A stretch of DNA of 64,000 nucleotides from Nocardioides daphniae (GTDB lineage: Bacteria > Actinomycetota > Actinomycetes > Propionibacteriales > Nocardioidaceae). Positions 9,973 through 21,290 of this stretch are shown here, piece after piece. Each line of letters starts with the position of its first letter. The stretch's first letter is position 1. The notes beneath the pieces are model-generated. The model was not told the DNA's origin. It made no database searches and worked only from the letters and a program-made list of their open reading frames with translations. The stretch covers positions 2,790,001-2,854,000 of the forward strand of contig NZ_CP038462.1 of assembly GCF_004777465.1 (NCBI RefSeq), given 5' to 3'. A program made the position numbers and the translations under genes.

Positions 9973-10427
9973 GGGTCCATCCTCTCCGGGGTGGGCAACT
10001 CGCGCATCATCACCAGCGCGGTGGAGCCGTCGCGGTAGTAGCCCGCGTGGCGGTCGATCTCGGCGAAGCCGTGGCGCAGGTAGAAGGCGTGCGCGCCGGT
10101 GTTGGCCTCACTGACCTCCAGCAGCATCCGGTCGGCACCGTCACCGGCCGCGGCCTGCACCGCGGCGTCGAGCACCCGGGAGGCGACGCCGCCGCGTCGG
10201 GCGGTGGGCGTCACGGCGATCCGCAGCAGGTCGACGAAGTCGCCGGCCAGGCCGGTCAGCACGTAGCCCACGACGGCTCCGTCACGCTCCTCGACCACCA
10301 GGCGCCGGCCCTCGGTGGCGACCAGCTCCGCGAGCGCGTCGGCGCTCCACGCGTCGTCGGCGAAGGCGTCGCGCTCCAGCGCGACCAGCGCAGGCAGGTC
10401 GGAGGCTTCGTACGCCCGCAGGCTCAC
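9969..10427 (-). CDS. rimI: Ribosomal protein S18-alanine N-acetyltransferase RimI
   Basis: GNAT acetyltransferase of 152 residues that acetylates the N-terminal alanine of ribosomal protein S18 (family knowledge). The acetyl-CoA binding region reads [23 protein letters not shown], and the C-terminal part [24 protein letters not shown] is typical of RimI. GTG at 10427 overlaps the tsaB stop codon (GTGA), and its own stop overlaps the tsaD start the same way, so translation is probably coupled. rimI between tsaB and tsaD is the common actinobacterial order. Confidence 0.9.
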   Translation of the reverse strand: MSLRAYEASDLPALVALERDAFADDAWSADALAELVATEGRRLVVEERDGAVVGYVLTGLAGDFVDLLRIAVTPTARRGGVASRVLDAAVQAAAGDGADRMLLEVSEANTGAHAFYLRHGFAEIDRHAGYYRDGSTALVMMRELPTPERMDP

Positions 10428-11059
10428 GAGACCGGCTTGGGTGCGGCGTTGGCGACCGCGTCCGGGCGGCGCAGGTAGAGGGGCTCGGGGTCGAGCAGCT
10501 CGGCACGCTCCTCCGACACCACCCGGGCCAACCAGCCGGCCGAGGGACGCGAGGGCCCGACGGCGTACGGGAAGTCGTCGGGGTAGAGCAGCGCGCCCTC
10601 CCCGACCACCGGCGCCGAGGTCGCGCCCGCGGCGGGCTTCAGCACCGCAGGCCCGTCCACGCGTACGCCGTCGGTGTAGGACGCGACGTAGACCTCCTTG
10701 CGTCGCGCGTCGGTGGCGACCAGGAAGGAGCCGTCGACCGCCCCGGTGTCGAAGGCCTCGACCGCCAGCACGTCGAGCGTGCAGACCGCGTAGACCGGGA
10801 TCTCCAGCGCCATGCCCAGCGTGCGGGCAGTCACCAGGCCCACGCGCAACCCCGTGAAGGGGCCGGGGCCGGCGCCCACCGCGACGGCGGTGAGGTCCTG
10901 GCGGACGATGCCGGCGCCGCGGGTCACCGCGTCGATCAGCGGGGCGAGCGACTCGCCGTGCTTCATCGGCCGCTCGGAGACCTGCTCGGCGACGACGTCG
11001 TGGCCGTCGTGCAGGGCGACCGTGACCAGCGGGGTCGCGGTGTCGAAGGCGAGGAGCAT
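10424..11059 (-). CDS. tsaB: tRNA t6A biosynthesis protein TsaB
   Basis: Non-catalytic ASKHA-fold partner of TsaD. The N-terminus MLLAFDTATPLVTVALHDG and the GAGPGPFTGLRVGLVTARTL stretch are diagnostic. 211 residues, intact. ATG at 11059 follows tsaE by nine bases. The stop overlaps the rimI start. Confidence 0.92.
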   Translation of the reverse strand: MLLAFDTATPLVTVALHDGHDVVAEQVSERPMKHGESLAPLIDAVTRGAGIVRQDLTAVAVGAGPGPFTGLRVGLVTARTLGMALEIPVYAVCTLDVLAVEAFDTGAVDGSFLVATDARRKEVYVASYTDGVRVDGPAVLKPAAGATSAPVVGEGALLYPDDFPYAVGPSRPSAGWLARVVSEERAELLDPEPLYLRRPDAVANAAPKPVS

Positions 11060-11068
11060 TGTTCGAGG

Positions 11069-11980
11069 TTACTGCTCGCGCACCCAGCGCAGCTCGACCA
11101 CCCGGGGGTCGTGGTCCTCCAGCGAGAGCTCGGCGTCGTCGCCGCCCAGGGCGCGGGTCACCCGCACCTCGAGCCGGCGACTGGCCAGGCCCTCCGCCAC
11201 CCCGGCGCCCCACTCCACCACCGTGACGGCCTCGTCGAGCGAGGTGTCGAGGTCGAGGTCGTCGAGCTCGTCGATGCCACCCAGGCGGTAGGCGTCGACG
11301 TGGACCAGGTCGGGGCCCCCGACCAGGGAGGGGTGGACGCGGGCGATCACGAAGGTGGGCGAGGTGACCCCGCCACGTACCCCGAGACCCTCGCCGAGGC
11401 CTTGGGTGAAGGTGGTCTTGCCGGCGCCCAGCTCGCCGGTGAGGACCAGCAGGTCGCCGGCCTCCAGCAGACGGCCCACGCGCCGGCCGAGCTCCTGCAT
11501 GGCCTCGCCGTCCGGCACCTCGTGCCGGGCCGGGAGGTCGAGGAAGAGCTGGAGGTAGGGGCCGACGGTGACCTCACGGTCGAAGCCCTTCGAGCGCCAG
11601 AAGTCGATGGTGCGTGGCATCTCCGGGCGAGCCAGCACGGTCATCGTCTGCTGGGCGGGGGCGTGCGCGATCGCTGCCTCGAGGAGCGCCGAGGCGACGC
11701 CCCGGCCCTGCCCGCGCGGGTGCACGCCGAAGCGGCGGAGGTAGACGGTGTCGTCGTGCGGGTCGAGCAGGACCGCGCCGACGGGCTCACCGTCGAGGCG
11801 CGCCAGCAGCCCACGGGCACGGCCCAGGGCCGCGGCGATCGTCTCGGGCGTCTCCGCCAGGGCGTCGGCGGGAGGGTCGAGGGCCGGGCGCGCGCCGAAC
11901 GCGGCGCGCACCACCTCGTACACCTCCGGGGCTGCTTCGGCGCCGACGCTGGTCACGGTCAGGTCGGGTCGGGGGTTCAT
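11069..11980 (-). CDS. tsaE: GNAT acetyltransferase-TsaE fusion protein
   Basis: Two domains in one frame. Residues 1-145 form a GNAT fold with the acetyl-CoA loop PRGQGRG (88-94) and ARPEMPRTIDFWRSKGFD near the end. Residues about 152-300 are TsaE, the ATPase of t6A synthesis: P-loop GELGAGKTT (182-190), TSPTF (206-210), and HVDAYRLGG. TsaE alone is normally 150-170 residues, so this is roughly twice the usual length. The frame is uninterrupted, so the fusion is not an artefact of the nearby indels. ATG at 11980 overlaps the hydrolase stop codon (ATGA). The substrate of the GNAT half is unknown; rimI, another GNAT, is two genes downstream. Confidence 0.9.
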   Translation of the reverse strand: MNPRPDLTVTSVGAEAAPEVYEVVRAAFGARPALDPPADALAETPETIAAALGRARGLLARLDGEPVGAVLLDPHDDTVYLRRFGVHPRGQGRGVASALLEAAIAHAPAQQTMTVLARPEMPRTIDFWRSKGFDREVTVGPYLQLFLDLPARHEVPDGEAMQELGRRVGRLLEAGDLLVLTGELGAGKTTFTQGLGEGLGVRGGVTSPTFVIARVHPSLVGGPDLVHVDAYRLGGIDELDDLDLDTSLDEAVTVVEWGAGVAEGLASRRLEVRVTRALGGDDAELSLEDHDPRVVELRWVREQ

Positions 11981-13032
11981 CCAGCATTCTCCTCGGCCCG
12001 CGCGAGGGCCCGTTCGAAGAGGTGGTCGAGCTCGGCGTTGACCTCGTCGTGCCGCTCCAGCAGCACCATGTGCCCGGCGCCGTTGACCTCGAAGAGCTCC
12101 GAGCCCGGGATCCGGGAGTGCAGCTTGCGGCTGTGGCCGATGCCGGTGAGCTTGTCGAGCGTCCCGCCGATCACGGTGCAGGGCGCCTGGCCGAGCGCGC
12201 CCAGGTTGTCGTAGTGGTCCAGCGAGGCGAACGACGGGTAGAAGTCGGCCACCACCTCGAACGGGGTCGCGTCGATCATGTCGAAGACGAACTCGGCGTA
12301 GTTGCGCGGCACGTCGACGCCGAAGGCGAAGCGGTTGACCACGACCTCCGCCAGCCGGAAGCCCGTGGCCCGGGCCCAGTCGACCGCTGTGTGCCCCCGG
12401 TCGAGGACCCGCACCAGCCGGCCGATCGCGCGGCCGCCGAGGGAGCCCAGCGGCAGCATCGGGAAGAGGATGCGGCCCGGGTCGAGGCCACCGGCGGTGG
12501 TGCCGATCAGGGCGGTGCCGACGACCTTGTCGCCGAACATCTCGGGGAACTGCGCGGCCATCGAGATCAGGCTCATCCCACCCATGGAGTGCCCGATGAT
12601 CACGACCGGACCGTGCGCGGTGGTCTCCACGACCCGCTTGAGGTCGCGGCCGAGCTGGTCGATGGTGCAGTTCTCGCCCGTGGAGCGGGCCGAGTCGCCG
12701 TGCGAGCGCTGGTCGTAGAAGACCGTCCGCACCAGGCCACGGTAGGCGGCCCGCTGGAAGTGCCAGCAGTGCCGGCTCATGGTGAAGCCGTGCACGAAGA
12801 CCACGGTCAGGCCGTTGTCGTGGCCCGGGTCCGGCTCGTCGATCTCGACGTGCAGGTCGATCCCGTCGTCGGTCACGACCTTGAGCGACGGTGACGACAG
12901 CGACCCGAAGGGCGTGGCGTCACCAGCGCCGGGTCGCGCCTTGATCTGTTGGACCGCGCGGGCGGTGGCGCCGGCCGCTGCCACACCCACCAGCCCTGCC
13001 GCCACTCCCCAGGCCTTGCCGGTGCGACTCAC
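11977..13032 (-). CDS. Alpha/beta-fold hydrolase
   Basis: 351 residues. An N-terminal hydrophobic stretch (AWGVAAGLVGVAAAGATA) may be a membrane anchor or signal. The hydrolase core shows the oxyanion strand VVFVHGFTMSRHCW, the nucleophile elbow GHSMGGM (Ser), an acid in GGTLDKLTGIGHS and the catalytic His in NGAGHMVLLERHDEV. GTG at 13032 overlaps the alr stop codon and the stop overlaps the tsaE start. A hydrolase between alr and tsaE is common in actinobacteria; its substrate is unknown. Intact. Confidence 0.88.
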   Translation of the reverse strand: MSRTGKAWGVAAGLVGVAAAGATARAVQQIKARPGAGDATPFGSLSSPSLKVVTDDGIDLHVEIDEPDPGHDNGLTVVFVHGFTMSRHCWHFQRAAYRGLVRTVFYDQRSHGDSARSTGENCTIDQLGRDLKRVVETTAHGPVVIIGHSMGGMSLISMAAQFPEMFGDKVVGTALIGTTAGGLDPGRILFPMLPLGSLGGRAIGRLVRVLDRGHTAVDWARATGFRLAEVVVNRFAFGVDVPRNYAEFVFDMIDATPFEVVADFYPSFASLDHYDNLGALGQAPCTVIGGTLDKLTGIGHSRKLHSRIPGSELFEVNGAGHMVLLERHDEVNAELDHLFERALARAEENAG

Positions 13033-14189
13033 GCGCGGTCCTTCCCGACGTACCGGCGTGGCATCCGCCCACCGATCCGGGTCACGATCTCGTAGTTGAT
13101 GGTCCCGACCGCCTCGGCCCACTCCTGCGCAGTCGGCTCGCCCTCGCGGCCCGGCCCGAAGAGCACGAAGTCGCTGCCGGGGGCAGGGGTGTCGCCGTCG
13201 AGGTCGACGACCAGCTGGTCCATGCAGACCTTGCCGCGCACCGGGCGCCGGGCGCCGTCGACCCAGACCTCGGCGCCGGGGCTCGCGGCCCGCGGGATCC
13301 CCTCGGCGTAGCCGACCGGGACCAGCCCCAGCGTGGTGGGGGCGGGCGCCACCCAGGCGTGGCCGTAGGAGACACCGGCGCCGGCCGGCACCTCCTTGAC
13401 CATGGCCAACCGGCCACGGACGGTCATCGCCGGCACCAGGCCGATGTCGGGGGTGACGCCGGGAGCCGGGTCGAGGCCGTAGACCGCGATGCCGCAGCGC
13501 ACCATGTCGTGGCGCAGGTCAGGGCGCAGCACGGCGGCGGCGGAGTTGGCCAGGTGGCGCGCCTCGAGCTGCAGCCCGGCCTGCTCGGCCACGTCAACGG
13601 CCCAGTCGAACACCTTCGACTGGTCGGTGTTGGCCGGGTGGTCGGGCTCGTCGCTGGCGACCAGGTGCGACCAGACGGCAACCGCGCGCACCGAGCCGGC
13701 GCGCTCGAGATCACGGGCGTGGGCGCAGAGGTCGGGCCACTGCTCGGGGGTGGCACCGCCGCGGGAGAGACCGGTGTCGATCTTCAGGTGGACGCGCGCG
13801 GTGACCCCGGCCCGGGCCGCAGCGGCGGCGATCTCGTTGAGCTGGGAGGGCGTGTACGCCGCGACGTCGACGTCGGCGGCCAGCACAGCGTCGTACGGGT
13901 CACCGGGGGCGGCGAGCCAGCAGAGCAGTCGGCCCTCGTCACCGCTGGCGCGGAGCGCGACCGCTTCCTCGGGGGTGGCCACGCCCAGCCAGTCGGCTCC
14001 GTTGGCCCGGGCCACCCGGGCCACCTCGACCATCCCGTGGCCGTAGCCGTCGGCCTTCACCACGGCCATCAGCGCCGCGGGAGCGACGACCTCACGCAGG
14101 GTCGCGACGTTGTGGGCGACGGCGTCGAGGTCGACGACGATCTCGGCCCGAGCCGGGTGCGCCCCATCAGTCATGGGGTCAATTGTCAC
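13029..14189 (-). CDS. alr: Alanine racemase
   Basis: PLP enzyme interconverting L- and D-alanine for peptidoglycan. The PLP lysine is in VVKADGYGHG (about residue 45 from the GTG), and the second catalytic base is the Tyr of GVSYGHAW; the C-terminal beta domain ends RIGGRMPRRYVG. I prefer GTG at 14189 because it overlaps the nnr stop codon as GTGA, the pattern of every junction in this chain. ATG at 14174 is an equally possible start five codons later. Neither has a clear ribosome site. Intact. Confidence 0.93.
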   Translation of the reverse strand: MTIDPMTDGAHPARAEIVVDLDAVAHNVATLREVVAPAALMAVVKADGYGHGMVEVARVARANGADWLGVATPEEAVALRASGDEGRLLCWLAAPGDPYDAVLAADVDVAAYTPSQLNEIAAAAARAGVTARVHLKIDTGLSRGGATPEQWPDLCAHARDLERAGSVRAVAVWSHLVASDEPDHPANTDQSKVFDWAVDVAEQAGLQLEARHLANSAAAVLRPDLRHDMVRCGIAVYGLDPAPGVTPDIGLVPAMTVRGRLAMVKEVPAGAGVSYGHAWVAPAPTTLGLVPVGYAEGIPRAASPGAEVWVDGARRPVRGKVCMDQLVVDLDGDTPAPGSDFVLFGPGREGEPTAQEWAEAVGTINYEIVTRIGGRMPRRYVGKDRA

Positions 14190-15598
14190 ATCCGGTGGGT
14201 GACTTCGCCGATGATCCCCGTCAGGTGGCGCGCGATCGTGGTGGCGACCACAGGACCGGACTCGGCTGCCCGGGAGCCCGCCTCGCCGTGCAGCCAGGCG
14301 CCGACCGAGGCCGCGTCGAAGGGGTCCAGCCCACTCGCCAGCAGCGACCCGACCAGTCCGGTGAGCACGTCGCCCGAGCCGGCGGTGGCCAGCCACGGCG
14401 TCCCGGTGGTGTTGACCCGGGCCCGCCCGTCGGGATGCACGACCAGCGTGCGCGCCCCCTTGAGCAGCACGACCGCCTGCCAGTGGCCGGCGATCCGGCG
14501 GGCATGGCGCAGCGGCGCGGCCTCGACCTCCTCGCGGGACTCCCCCACCAGCGCCGCGAGCTCGCCGGCGTGCGGGGTGAGGACCATCCGGTGGCGCGGC
14601 GTGGAGCCGCTGTGGTGCAGGTGGGCCAGGGCGTCGGCGTCGACCACGACCGGCACGTCGTCGGCGAGCGCGTCGCGCAGCATCGCCTCCGCGTCGGCGT
14701 CGCCGCCCGAGCCCACCGCCCACGCCTGCACCCGCCCGGGGCCCACGACCTCGGGGAAGTGGCCGCGCACCCGGTCGGCCACCGCGTCGGGGCCGACGAA
14801 ACGGACCATCCCGGCCATGCCCGAGCTGGCCCCGGCGACGCAGAGCAGCGCGGCCCCCGGATAGGTCGACGACCCGGCTCGGACGCCGACGACGCCGCGG
14901 GTGTACTTGTGCGCCGTCGCCCCCGGCACCGGGAGCAGCCGGGCCACGTCGTACGCCTCCAGGGCCTCGAGGGCGGGCGCGGGCAGCTCGAGGCCGATGT
15001 CGACGAGCTCGACACGGCCGCAGGCGCGAGCGGCGGGGTCGACCAGGGTGGCCACCTTGTGCGTGCCGAAGGTGACCGTGAGCGCCGCCTCGACGTGGGG
15101 CAGCGGGGTCTCGCCGGTGTCGACGTCGACGCCCGAGGGCAGGTCGACGGCGACGACGGGGACACCGCTCAGGGCCTCGAGTGCTGCCGCCGCGTCCGGG
15201 CGCAGCCCCGGCGAGCCACCGATCCCCACGATGCCGTCGAGCACCAGGTCGGCGTGGAACCGCAAGGCCTCGGCGAGCGCGACGACTCGACCACCGGCCC
15301 CGGTGAAGGCCGCCAGTCCCTCGGGGTGCAGCGCCGGTCCGAGCGCCACCGCGCGCACCGCGACGCCGCGTCGCGCCAGCCAGGCGCCGGCGTGCAGCGC
15401 GTCCCCGCCGTTGTTGCCGGGCCCCACCAGCAGCAGCACCCGGGCGCCGTACGTCGCGCCCCGACGCCGGTGCAGCTCGGCGGTCACCGCCACGGCCAGC
15501 CCGGTCGCGGCTCGCGCCATCAGGGCGCCGTGCGGCTGGGTCTCGAGCAGCGGCTGCTCGGCGGCTCGGACCTGCTCGACGGTGTGGGCACGGCGCAT
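14186..15598 (-). CDS. nnr: Bifunctional NAD(P)H-hydrate epimerase / ADP-dependent dehydratase
   Basis: Repairs damaged NAD(P)H. Residues 1-210 are the YjeF-N epimerase (VRAAEQPLLE, GPGNNGGDALHAGAWLARRG, VDLPSGVDVDTG). Residues about 220-470 are the ribokinase-like dehydratase (RGVVGVRAGSSTYPGAA, LTPHAGELAALVG, GSGDVLTGLVG). ATG at 15598 is chosen because the family begins MRRAHTVEQVRAAE; an in-frame ATG nine codons upstream would intrude on the divergent promoter. Intact, 470 residues. First gene of the overlapping minus-strand chain. Confidence 0.92.
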   Translation of the reverse strand: MRRAHTVEQVRAAEQPLLETQPHGALMARAATGLAVAVTAELHRRRGATYGARVLLLVGPGNNGGDALHAGAWLARRGVAVRAVALGPALHPEGLAAFTGAGGRVVALAEALRFHADLVLDGIVGIGGSPGLRPDAAAALEALSGVPVVAVDLPSGVDVDTGETPLPHVEAALTVTFGTHKVATLVDPAARACGRVELVDIGLELPAPALEALEAYDVARLLPVPGATAHKYTRGVVGVRAGSSTYPGAALLCVAGASSGMAGMVRFVGPDAVADRVRGHFPEVVGPGRVQAWAVGSGGDADAEAMLRDALADDVPVVVDADALAHLHHSGSTPRHRMVLTPHAGELAALVGESREEVEAAPLRHARRIAGHWQAVVLLKGARTLVVHPDGRARVNTTGTPWLATAGSGDVLTGLVGSLLASGLDPFDAASVGAWLHGEAGSRAAESGPVVATTIARHLTGIIGEVTHRM

Positions 15599-15629
15599 GG
15601 GCCCAGCGTAGCCATCGGCGGTCACCCGC

Positions 15630-15635
15630 TACGGT
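15630..15635 (+). promoter_or_regulatory. -10 element of a leaderless promoter
   Basis: TACGGT ends six bases before the ATG at 15642. Transcription would begin at or beside the start codon. No ribosome site precedes that ATG, which agrees. Confidence 0.6.
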
Positions 15636-15641
15636 CGACAG

Positions 15642-16607
15642 ATGGACCCCCATCTCGACGTTCCCTCGGCCTACCGCCAGTTCGCGGAGGAGGCCAGCGA
15701 CTCGCCCACGTTCTCCTCGTGGGCCCGGGCCGCCGCCGAGGACCCCGAGCTGGTGGCCTGGCTGGAGACGCTGCCGGGGATCAAGCAGCAGCCCAACCTG
15801 GTCTTCGCCGCCGCGCGCTGGCACGGCGTCCCTGCCCCCGGCCCGTACGCCGCCCTGCGCGAGGCGCTGCTGCTCGACGACGGCAGCATCCGCGCCACCG
15901 TCATGGCCCGGGCCACCCAGACCAACGAGGTCGGTCGACTGGCCACGCTGCTCCCCGCCTTCGCCGGCTTCGAGGGCCCGTTGGCGCTGCTCGAGGTGGG
16001 GGCCGCTGCCGGGCTCAACCTCTTCCCCGACCGCTGGGGGTACGCCTGGGAGACGGCTGAGGGCACCGTCGAGCTGGGTGACGAGCCGCGGCTGCCGTGC
16101 CGGGTGGACGGTGCCGCACCGCTGCCCGACTCGCTGCCGGAGGTGGCGTGGCGCGGAGGCGTCGACCTCAACCCGCTCGACGTCACCGACCCCGGCGCGA
16201 TGGCCTGGTTGGCCCAGCTGGTGTGGCCCGAGCAGGACGAGCGGTTGCGCCGCCTCGCCCAGGCGATCCGGGTGGCGCAGGACGACCCGCCACAGCTGGT
16301 GCAGGGCAACCTGCTCGACGAGCTGCCCGACCTGGTGGCCCGGGCCGGCGCCCACGGCACCGTCGTGGTCTTCCACACCGCGGTGATCGCCTACCTCGAG
16401 CCCGCCGACCGGGAGCGCTTCGACACGATGATGCGCGACCTGGTGGCCTCTGGGGCCTGCCACTGGGTGAGCAACGAGTCCGGGAGCGTGCTGCCGTCGG
16501 TCACCCGGACCGGCCCGGAGCCCGACCTGCACTTCGTGCTCGGGGTCGACGGACGAGCCGTCGCGCACACCCACGGCCACGGCCGTGAGCTGCACTGGTT
16601 CGGCTGA
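15642..16607 (+). CDS. DUF2332 family protein
   Basis: 321 residues matching the actinobacterial DUF2332 family: YRQFAEEASDSPTFSSWARA near the N-terminus, LLEVGAAAGLNLFPDRW, and WRGGVDLNPLDVTDPGAMAW. The GAAAGLNL stretch resembles a methyltransferase-like glycine loop, but no activity is known. Likely leaderless from the TACGGT -10. Divergent from nnr and convergent with acpS. Intact. Confidence 0.88.
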   Translation: MDPHLDVPSAYRQFAEEASDSPTFSSWARAAAEDPELVAWLETLPGIKQQPNLVFAAARWHGVPAPGPYAALREALLLDDGSIRATVMARATQTNEVGRLATLLPAFAGFEGPLALLEVGAAAGLNLFPDRWGYAWETAEGTVELGDEPRLPCRVDGAAPLPDSLPEVAWRGGVDLNPLDVTDPGAMAWLAQLVWPEQDERLRRLAQAIRVAQDDPPQLVQGNLLDELPDLVARAGAHGTVVVFHTAVIAYLEPADRERFDTMMRDLVASGACHWVSNESGSVLPSVTRTGPEPDLHFVLGVDGRAVAHTHGHGRELHWFG

Positions 16608-16622
16608 CTCCCGGCAGCGGGC

Positions 16623-16976
16623 TCAGCCCTCCAGGACCACCATCGCCGAGGCGATCCCGGCGTCGTGCGAGAGCGAGACGTGGACCCGGTCGACCCCCAG
16701 CTCGGCTGCCCGCTGGGCCACGGTGCCGCGGATCTCGAAGCGCGGGCGGCCGGTCTCCTCCGAGATGATCTCGGCGTCGTGCCACGCCATCCCGACCGGG
16801 GCGCCCAACGCCTTGGCGAGCGCCTCCTTGGCCGCGAAGCGTGCGGCCAGCGAGGCCAGCGGCCGCCCCGCCTCGCTCGGCGTGAAGAGCCGGGCCCGCA
16901 GTCCGGGCGTACGCTCCAGCGACTCACCGAACCGGGCGACGTCGGCGACGTCGATCCCCACCCCGATCACGGCCAT
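16623..16976 (-). CDS. acpS: Holo-[acyl-carrier-protein] synthase
   Basis: Transfers 4'-phosphopantetheine from CoA to acyl carrier protein. 117 residues with the Mg-binding start [11 protein letters not shown] and the second signature [16 protein letters not shown] at 16976. It follows glmS by about 32 nt on the same strand, a common actinobacterial pair. Confidence 0.92.
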   Translation of the reverse strand: MAVIGVGIDVADVARFGESLERTPGLRARLFTPSEAGRPLASLAARFAAKEALAKALGAPVGMAWHDAEIISEETGRPRFEIRGTVAQRAAELGVDRVHVSLSHDAGIASAMVVLEG

Positions 16977-17008
16977 GGCTGCCTCCCGGGCCTGCGCTCA
17001 GACCTGCG

Positions 17009-18853
<1,845 letters not shown>

Positions 18854-18860
18854 GGGGGTG

Positions 18861-18866
18861 AGTCTA
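18861..18866 (-). promoter_or_regulatory. -10 element of glmS
   Basis: Minus-strand TAGACT lies seven bases before the glmS ATG, consistent with a leaderless transcript. Confidence 0.5.
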
Positions 18867-18895
18867 TCCCCCGGCGGAGGCTGTAAGAATGCAGC

Positions 18896-19846
18896 GTGCC
18901 CGCACCGGAAGAGTCATCCCCGTACGTCGAGCTCGACCGCGCGGCCTGGGCCTCGTTGGCCGGACAGACCGGTTCTCCGCTCAGCGCGGAGGAGATCCAC
19001 CGACTCCGGGGACTCGGTGACTCGCTCAACCTCGACGAGGTCGAGCAGGTCTACCTGCCCCTCTCGCGGCTGCTGTCGATGTACGTCGAGAGCGCCGGCA
19101 ACCTGCACCGCAAGCAGGAGGAGTTCCTCCAGCACCAGTACCCGCCGCGCACGCCCTTCGTGATCGGGATCGCCGGATCGGTGGCGGTCGGCAAGTCCAC
19201 CACCGCCCGCGTGCTGCAGCAGATGCTCGCCCACTGGCCCGAGCACCCCAACGTGGCCCTGGTGACCACCGACGGCTTCCTCTTCCCCAACGCCGAGCTC
19301 GAGCGCCGCGGACTGCTCCAGCGCAAGGGGTTCCCGGAGTCGTACGACCGTCGCGCGCTGCTGAAGTTCGTCGTCGACATCAAGTCGGGCAAGGACGAGG
19401 TCGAGGCTCCCACCTACTCGCACCTGGTGTACGACGTCGTGCCCGACGAGAAGGTCGTCGTCAAGCGGCCCGACATCGTCATCGTCGAGGGTCTCAACGT
19501 CCTCCAGCCTGCCCGGGTGCGCGACGACGGTCGTACGGGCCTGGCGGTCAGCGACTTCTTCGACTTCTCCGTCTACGTCGACGCCGCGGTCTCCGACATC
19601 CGCAACTGGTACGTCGACCGCTTCCTGCGGCTGCGCGAGACCGCCTTCCGCGACCCCGCGTCGTACTTCTCCAAGTACGCCCAGCTCACCCACGACGCCT
19701 CGGTCGACGAGGCGCGCCGGATCTGGGACACGATCAACGGCCCCAACCTGGAGCAGAACGTGCTCCCGACGCGCAGCCGCGCCACCCTGGTGCTGCGCAA
19801 GGACAGCGACCACTCGGTGCGCTACGTGCGCCTGCGCAAGCTCTGA
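18896..19846 (+). CDS. coaA: Pantothenate kinase, type I
   Basis: Phosphorylates pantothenate, the committed step to CoA. P-loop [12 protein letters not shown] at residues 91-102, [11 protein letters not shown], and [14 protein letters not shown] are diagnostic of CoaA. 316 residues, intact. GTG at 18896 has no nearby ribosome site; TAAGAA six bases upstream may be a weak leaderless -10. Sits between glmS and glmM, as in many actinobacteria. Confidence 0.95.
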   Translation: MPAPEESSPYVELDRAAWASLAGQTGSPLSAEEIHRLRGLGDSLNLDEVEQVYLPLSRLLSMYVESAGNLHRKQEEFLQHQYPPRTPFVIGIAGSVAVGKSTTARVLQQMLAHWPEHPNVALVTTDGFLFPNAELERRGLLQRKGFPESYDRRALLKFVVDIKSGKDEVEAPTYSHLVYDVVPDEKVVVKRPDIVIVEGLNVLQPARVRDDGRTGLAVSDFFDFSVYVDAAVSDIRNWYVDRFLRLRETAFRDPASYFSKYAQLTHDASVDEARRIWDTINGPNLEQNVLPTRSRATLVLRKDSDHSVRYVRLRKL

Positions 19847-19871
19847 GGGTTCGCCCTCCCCCGCACCCGGC

Positions 19872-21218
19872 TCAGAACGCCAGCTGCGCCTTGACCACCA
19901 GCGCCAGGCGGTCGGCCACGGCCTGCGCCTCGGCCTCGGTCGGCGCCTCGACCATCACGCGGACGAGGGGCTCGGTGCCGGAGGGGCGCAGCAGGATGCG
20001 GCCCCGCTCGCCCAGCAGGGCCTCCTCCTCGGCGACCGCCGCCGCGACCACGGCGTCGTCGTCGGCGCGCGACTTGTCGACGTCGGGCACGTTGACCAGG
20101 ACCTGGGGCAGCTTCTCCATCACCGCGGCCAGCTCCTTGAGGGAGAGGCCGGTGGTCACCATCCGCTCCACCAGGTGCAGGGCGGTCAGGGTGCCGTCGC
20201 CGGTGGTGGCGTGGTCGCGCAGGATCACGTGGCCCGACTGCTCACCACCGAGGCTGTAGCCGGAGATGTTCATCGCCTCGAGCACGTAGCGGTCGCCGAC
20301 CTTCGTCTGGCGCACGCCGACGCCGTGGGCCTTCATCGCCTGCACGAAGCCGAGGTTGCTCATCACGGTCGCCACGACGGTGTTCTTGGCGAGCTTGCCC
20401 TGGTCCTCCAGGGCGAGCGCGAGGATGGCGAGGATCTGGTCGCCGTCGACGACCGTGCCCTCGGCGTCCACCGCCAGGCAGCGGTCGGCGTCGCCGTCGA
20501 GGCCGAAGCCGGCGTCGGCGCCGTGCGCGAGGACGGCGGCGCGCAGGTCGCTGAGGTGGGTGGAGCCGCAGTTCTCGTTGATGTTGGTGCCGTCGGGGTC
20601 GGCGTGGATGGCGATCACCGTGGCTCCAGCGTCGGCCAGCGCCTTGGGCGCCGACGCGTGGGCCGCACCCTCGGCGCAGTCGACGACCACCGTGACCCCC
20701 GCGAGCGGGTGCTCGATGGTGCGGACCAGGTGGGCGGCGTACTCCTCCATGGCGGTGGGGTGCGTGGTCACCCGTCCGACGGCCGCGCCGGTCGGGCGCT
20801 CCCAGGCCTGGCCGAGGCGCTGCTCGATGGCGATCTCGACGGCGTCCTCGAGCTTCTTGCCACCACGGGCCAGGAACTTGATGCCGTTGTCTGGCATCGC
20901 GTTGTGGGAGGCCGAGAGCATGACGCCGAGGTCGGCGCCCAGGCTGGCGGTCAGGTGGGCCACGCCGGGCGTGGGCAGCACGCCGAGCAGCATGACGTCG
21001 ACACCGGCCGACGCCAGGCCGGCCACCACGGCGGCCTCGAGGAACTGCCCGGAGATGCGGGTGTCCCGGCCGACGACCGCCAGGGGTCGGTGTCCCTCGA
21101 ACTCACCCCGTGCCGCGAGCACGTGGGCCGCGGCGACGGCGAGGTCGAGAGCCAGCTCGGCGGTCAACGTGTCGTTGGCCAGACCGCGTACACCGTCAGT
21201 TCCGAAGAGTCGTGCCAT
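19872..21218 (-). CDS. glmM: Phosphoglucosamine mutase
   Basis: Converts glucosamine-6-phosphate to glucosamine-1-phosphate, feeding peptidoglycan synthesis. Signature [15 protein letters not shown], the phosphoserine loop [15 protein letters not shown] (Ser104), metal loop DGDADRC and the phosphate-binding [12 protein letters not shown]. 448 residues, intact. I chose ATG at 21218, the family start; it lies seven bases after a TAGCCT -10 (21226-21231) and has no ribosome site. Downstream of rpsI, separated by a terminator. Confidence 0.96.
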   Translation of the reverse strand: MARLFGTDGVRGLANDTLTAELALDLAVAAAHVLAARGEFEGHRPLAVVGRDTRISGQFLEAAVVAGLASAGVDVMLLGVLPTPGVAHLTASLGADLGVMLSASHNAMPDNGIKFLARGGKKLEDAVEIAIEQRLGQAWERPTGAAVGRVTTHPTAMEEYAAHLVRTIEHPLAGVTVVVDCAEGAAHASAPKALADAGATVIAIHADPDGTNINENCGSTHLSDLRAAVLAHGADAGFGLDGDADRCLAVDAEGTVVDGDQILAILALALEDQGKLAKNTVVATVMSNLGFVQAMKAHGVGVRQTKVGDRYVLEAMNISGYSLGGEQSGHVILRDHATTGDGTLTALHLVERMVTTGLSLKELAAVMEKLPQVLVNVPDVDKSRADDDAVVAAAVAEEEALLGERGRILLRPSGTEPLVRVMVEAPTEAEAQAVADRLALVVKAQLAF

Positions 21219-21225
21219 TCGCACG

Positions 21226-21231
21226 AGGCTA
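21226..21231 (-). promoter_or_regulatory. -10 element of glmM
   Basis: Minus-strand TAGCCT, seven bases before the glmM ATG; consistent with leaderless transcription independent of rplM-rpsI. Confidence 0.5.
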
Positions 21232-21290
21232 GTCGACGCCGGCGACCGGTCGCGCATCGCGCCACACGGCGGTCACCCCCTGACACGCGA

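Noticed and set aside
13029..16595. A 1188-codon minus-strand open frame across nnr, alr and the DUF2332 gene
   Set aside because: Its 3' third is alr itself; the rest is out-of-frame translation of nnr and antisense of the DUF2332 gene, with Arg/Gly-rich composition typical of shadow frames in high-GC DNA.
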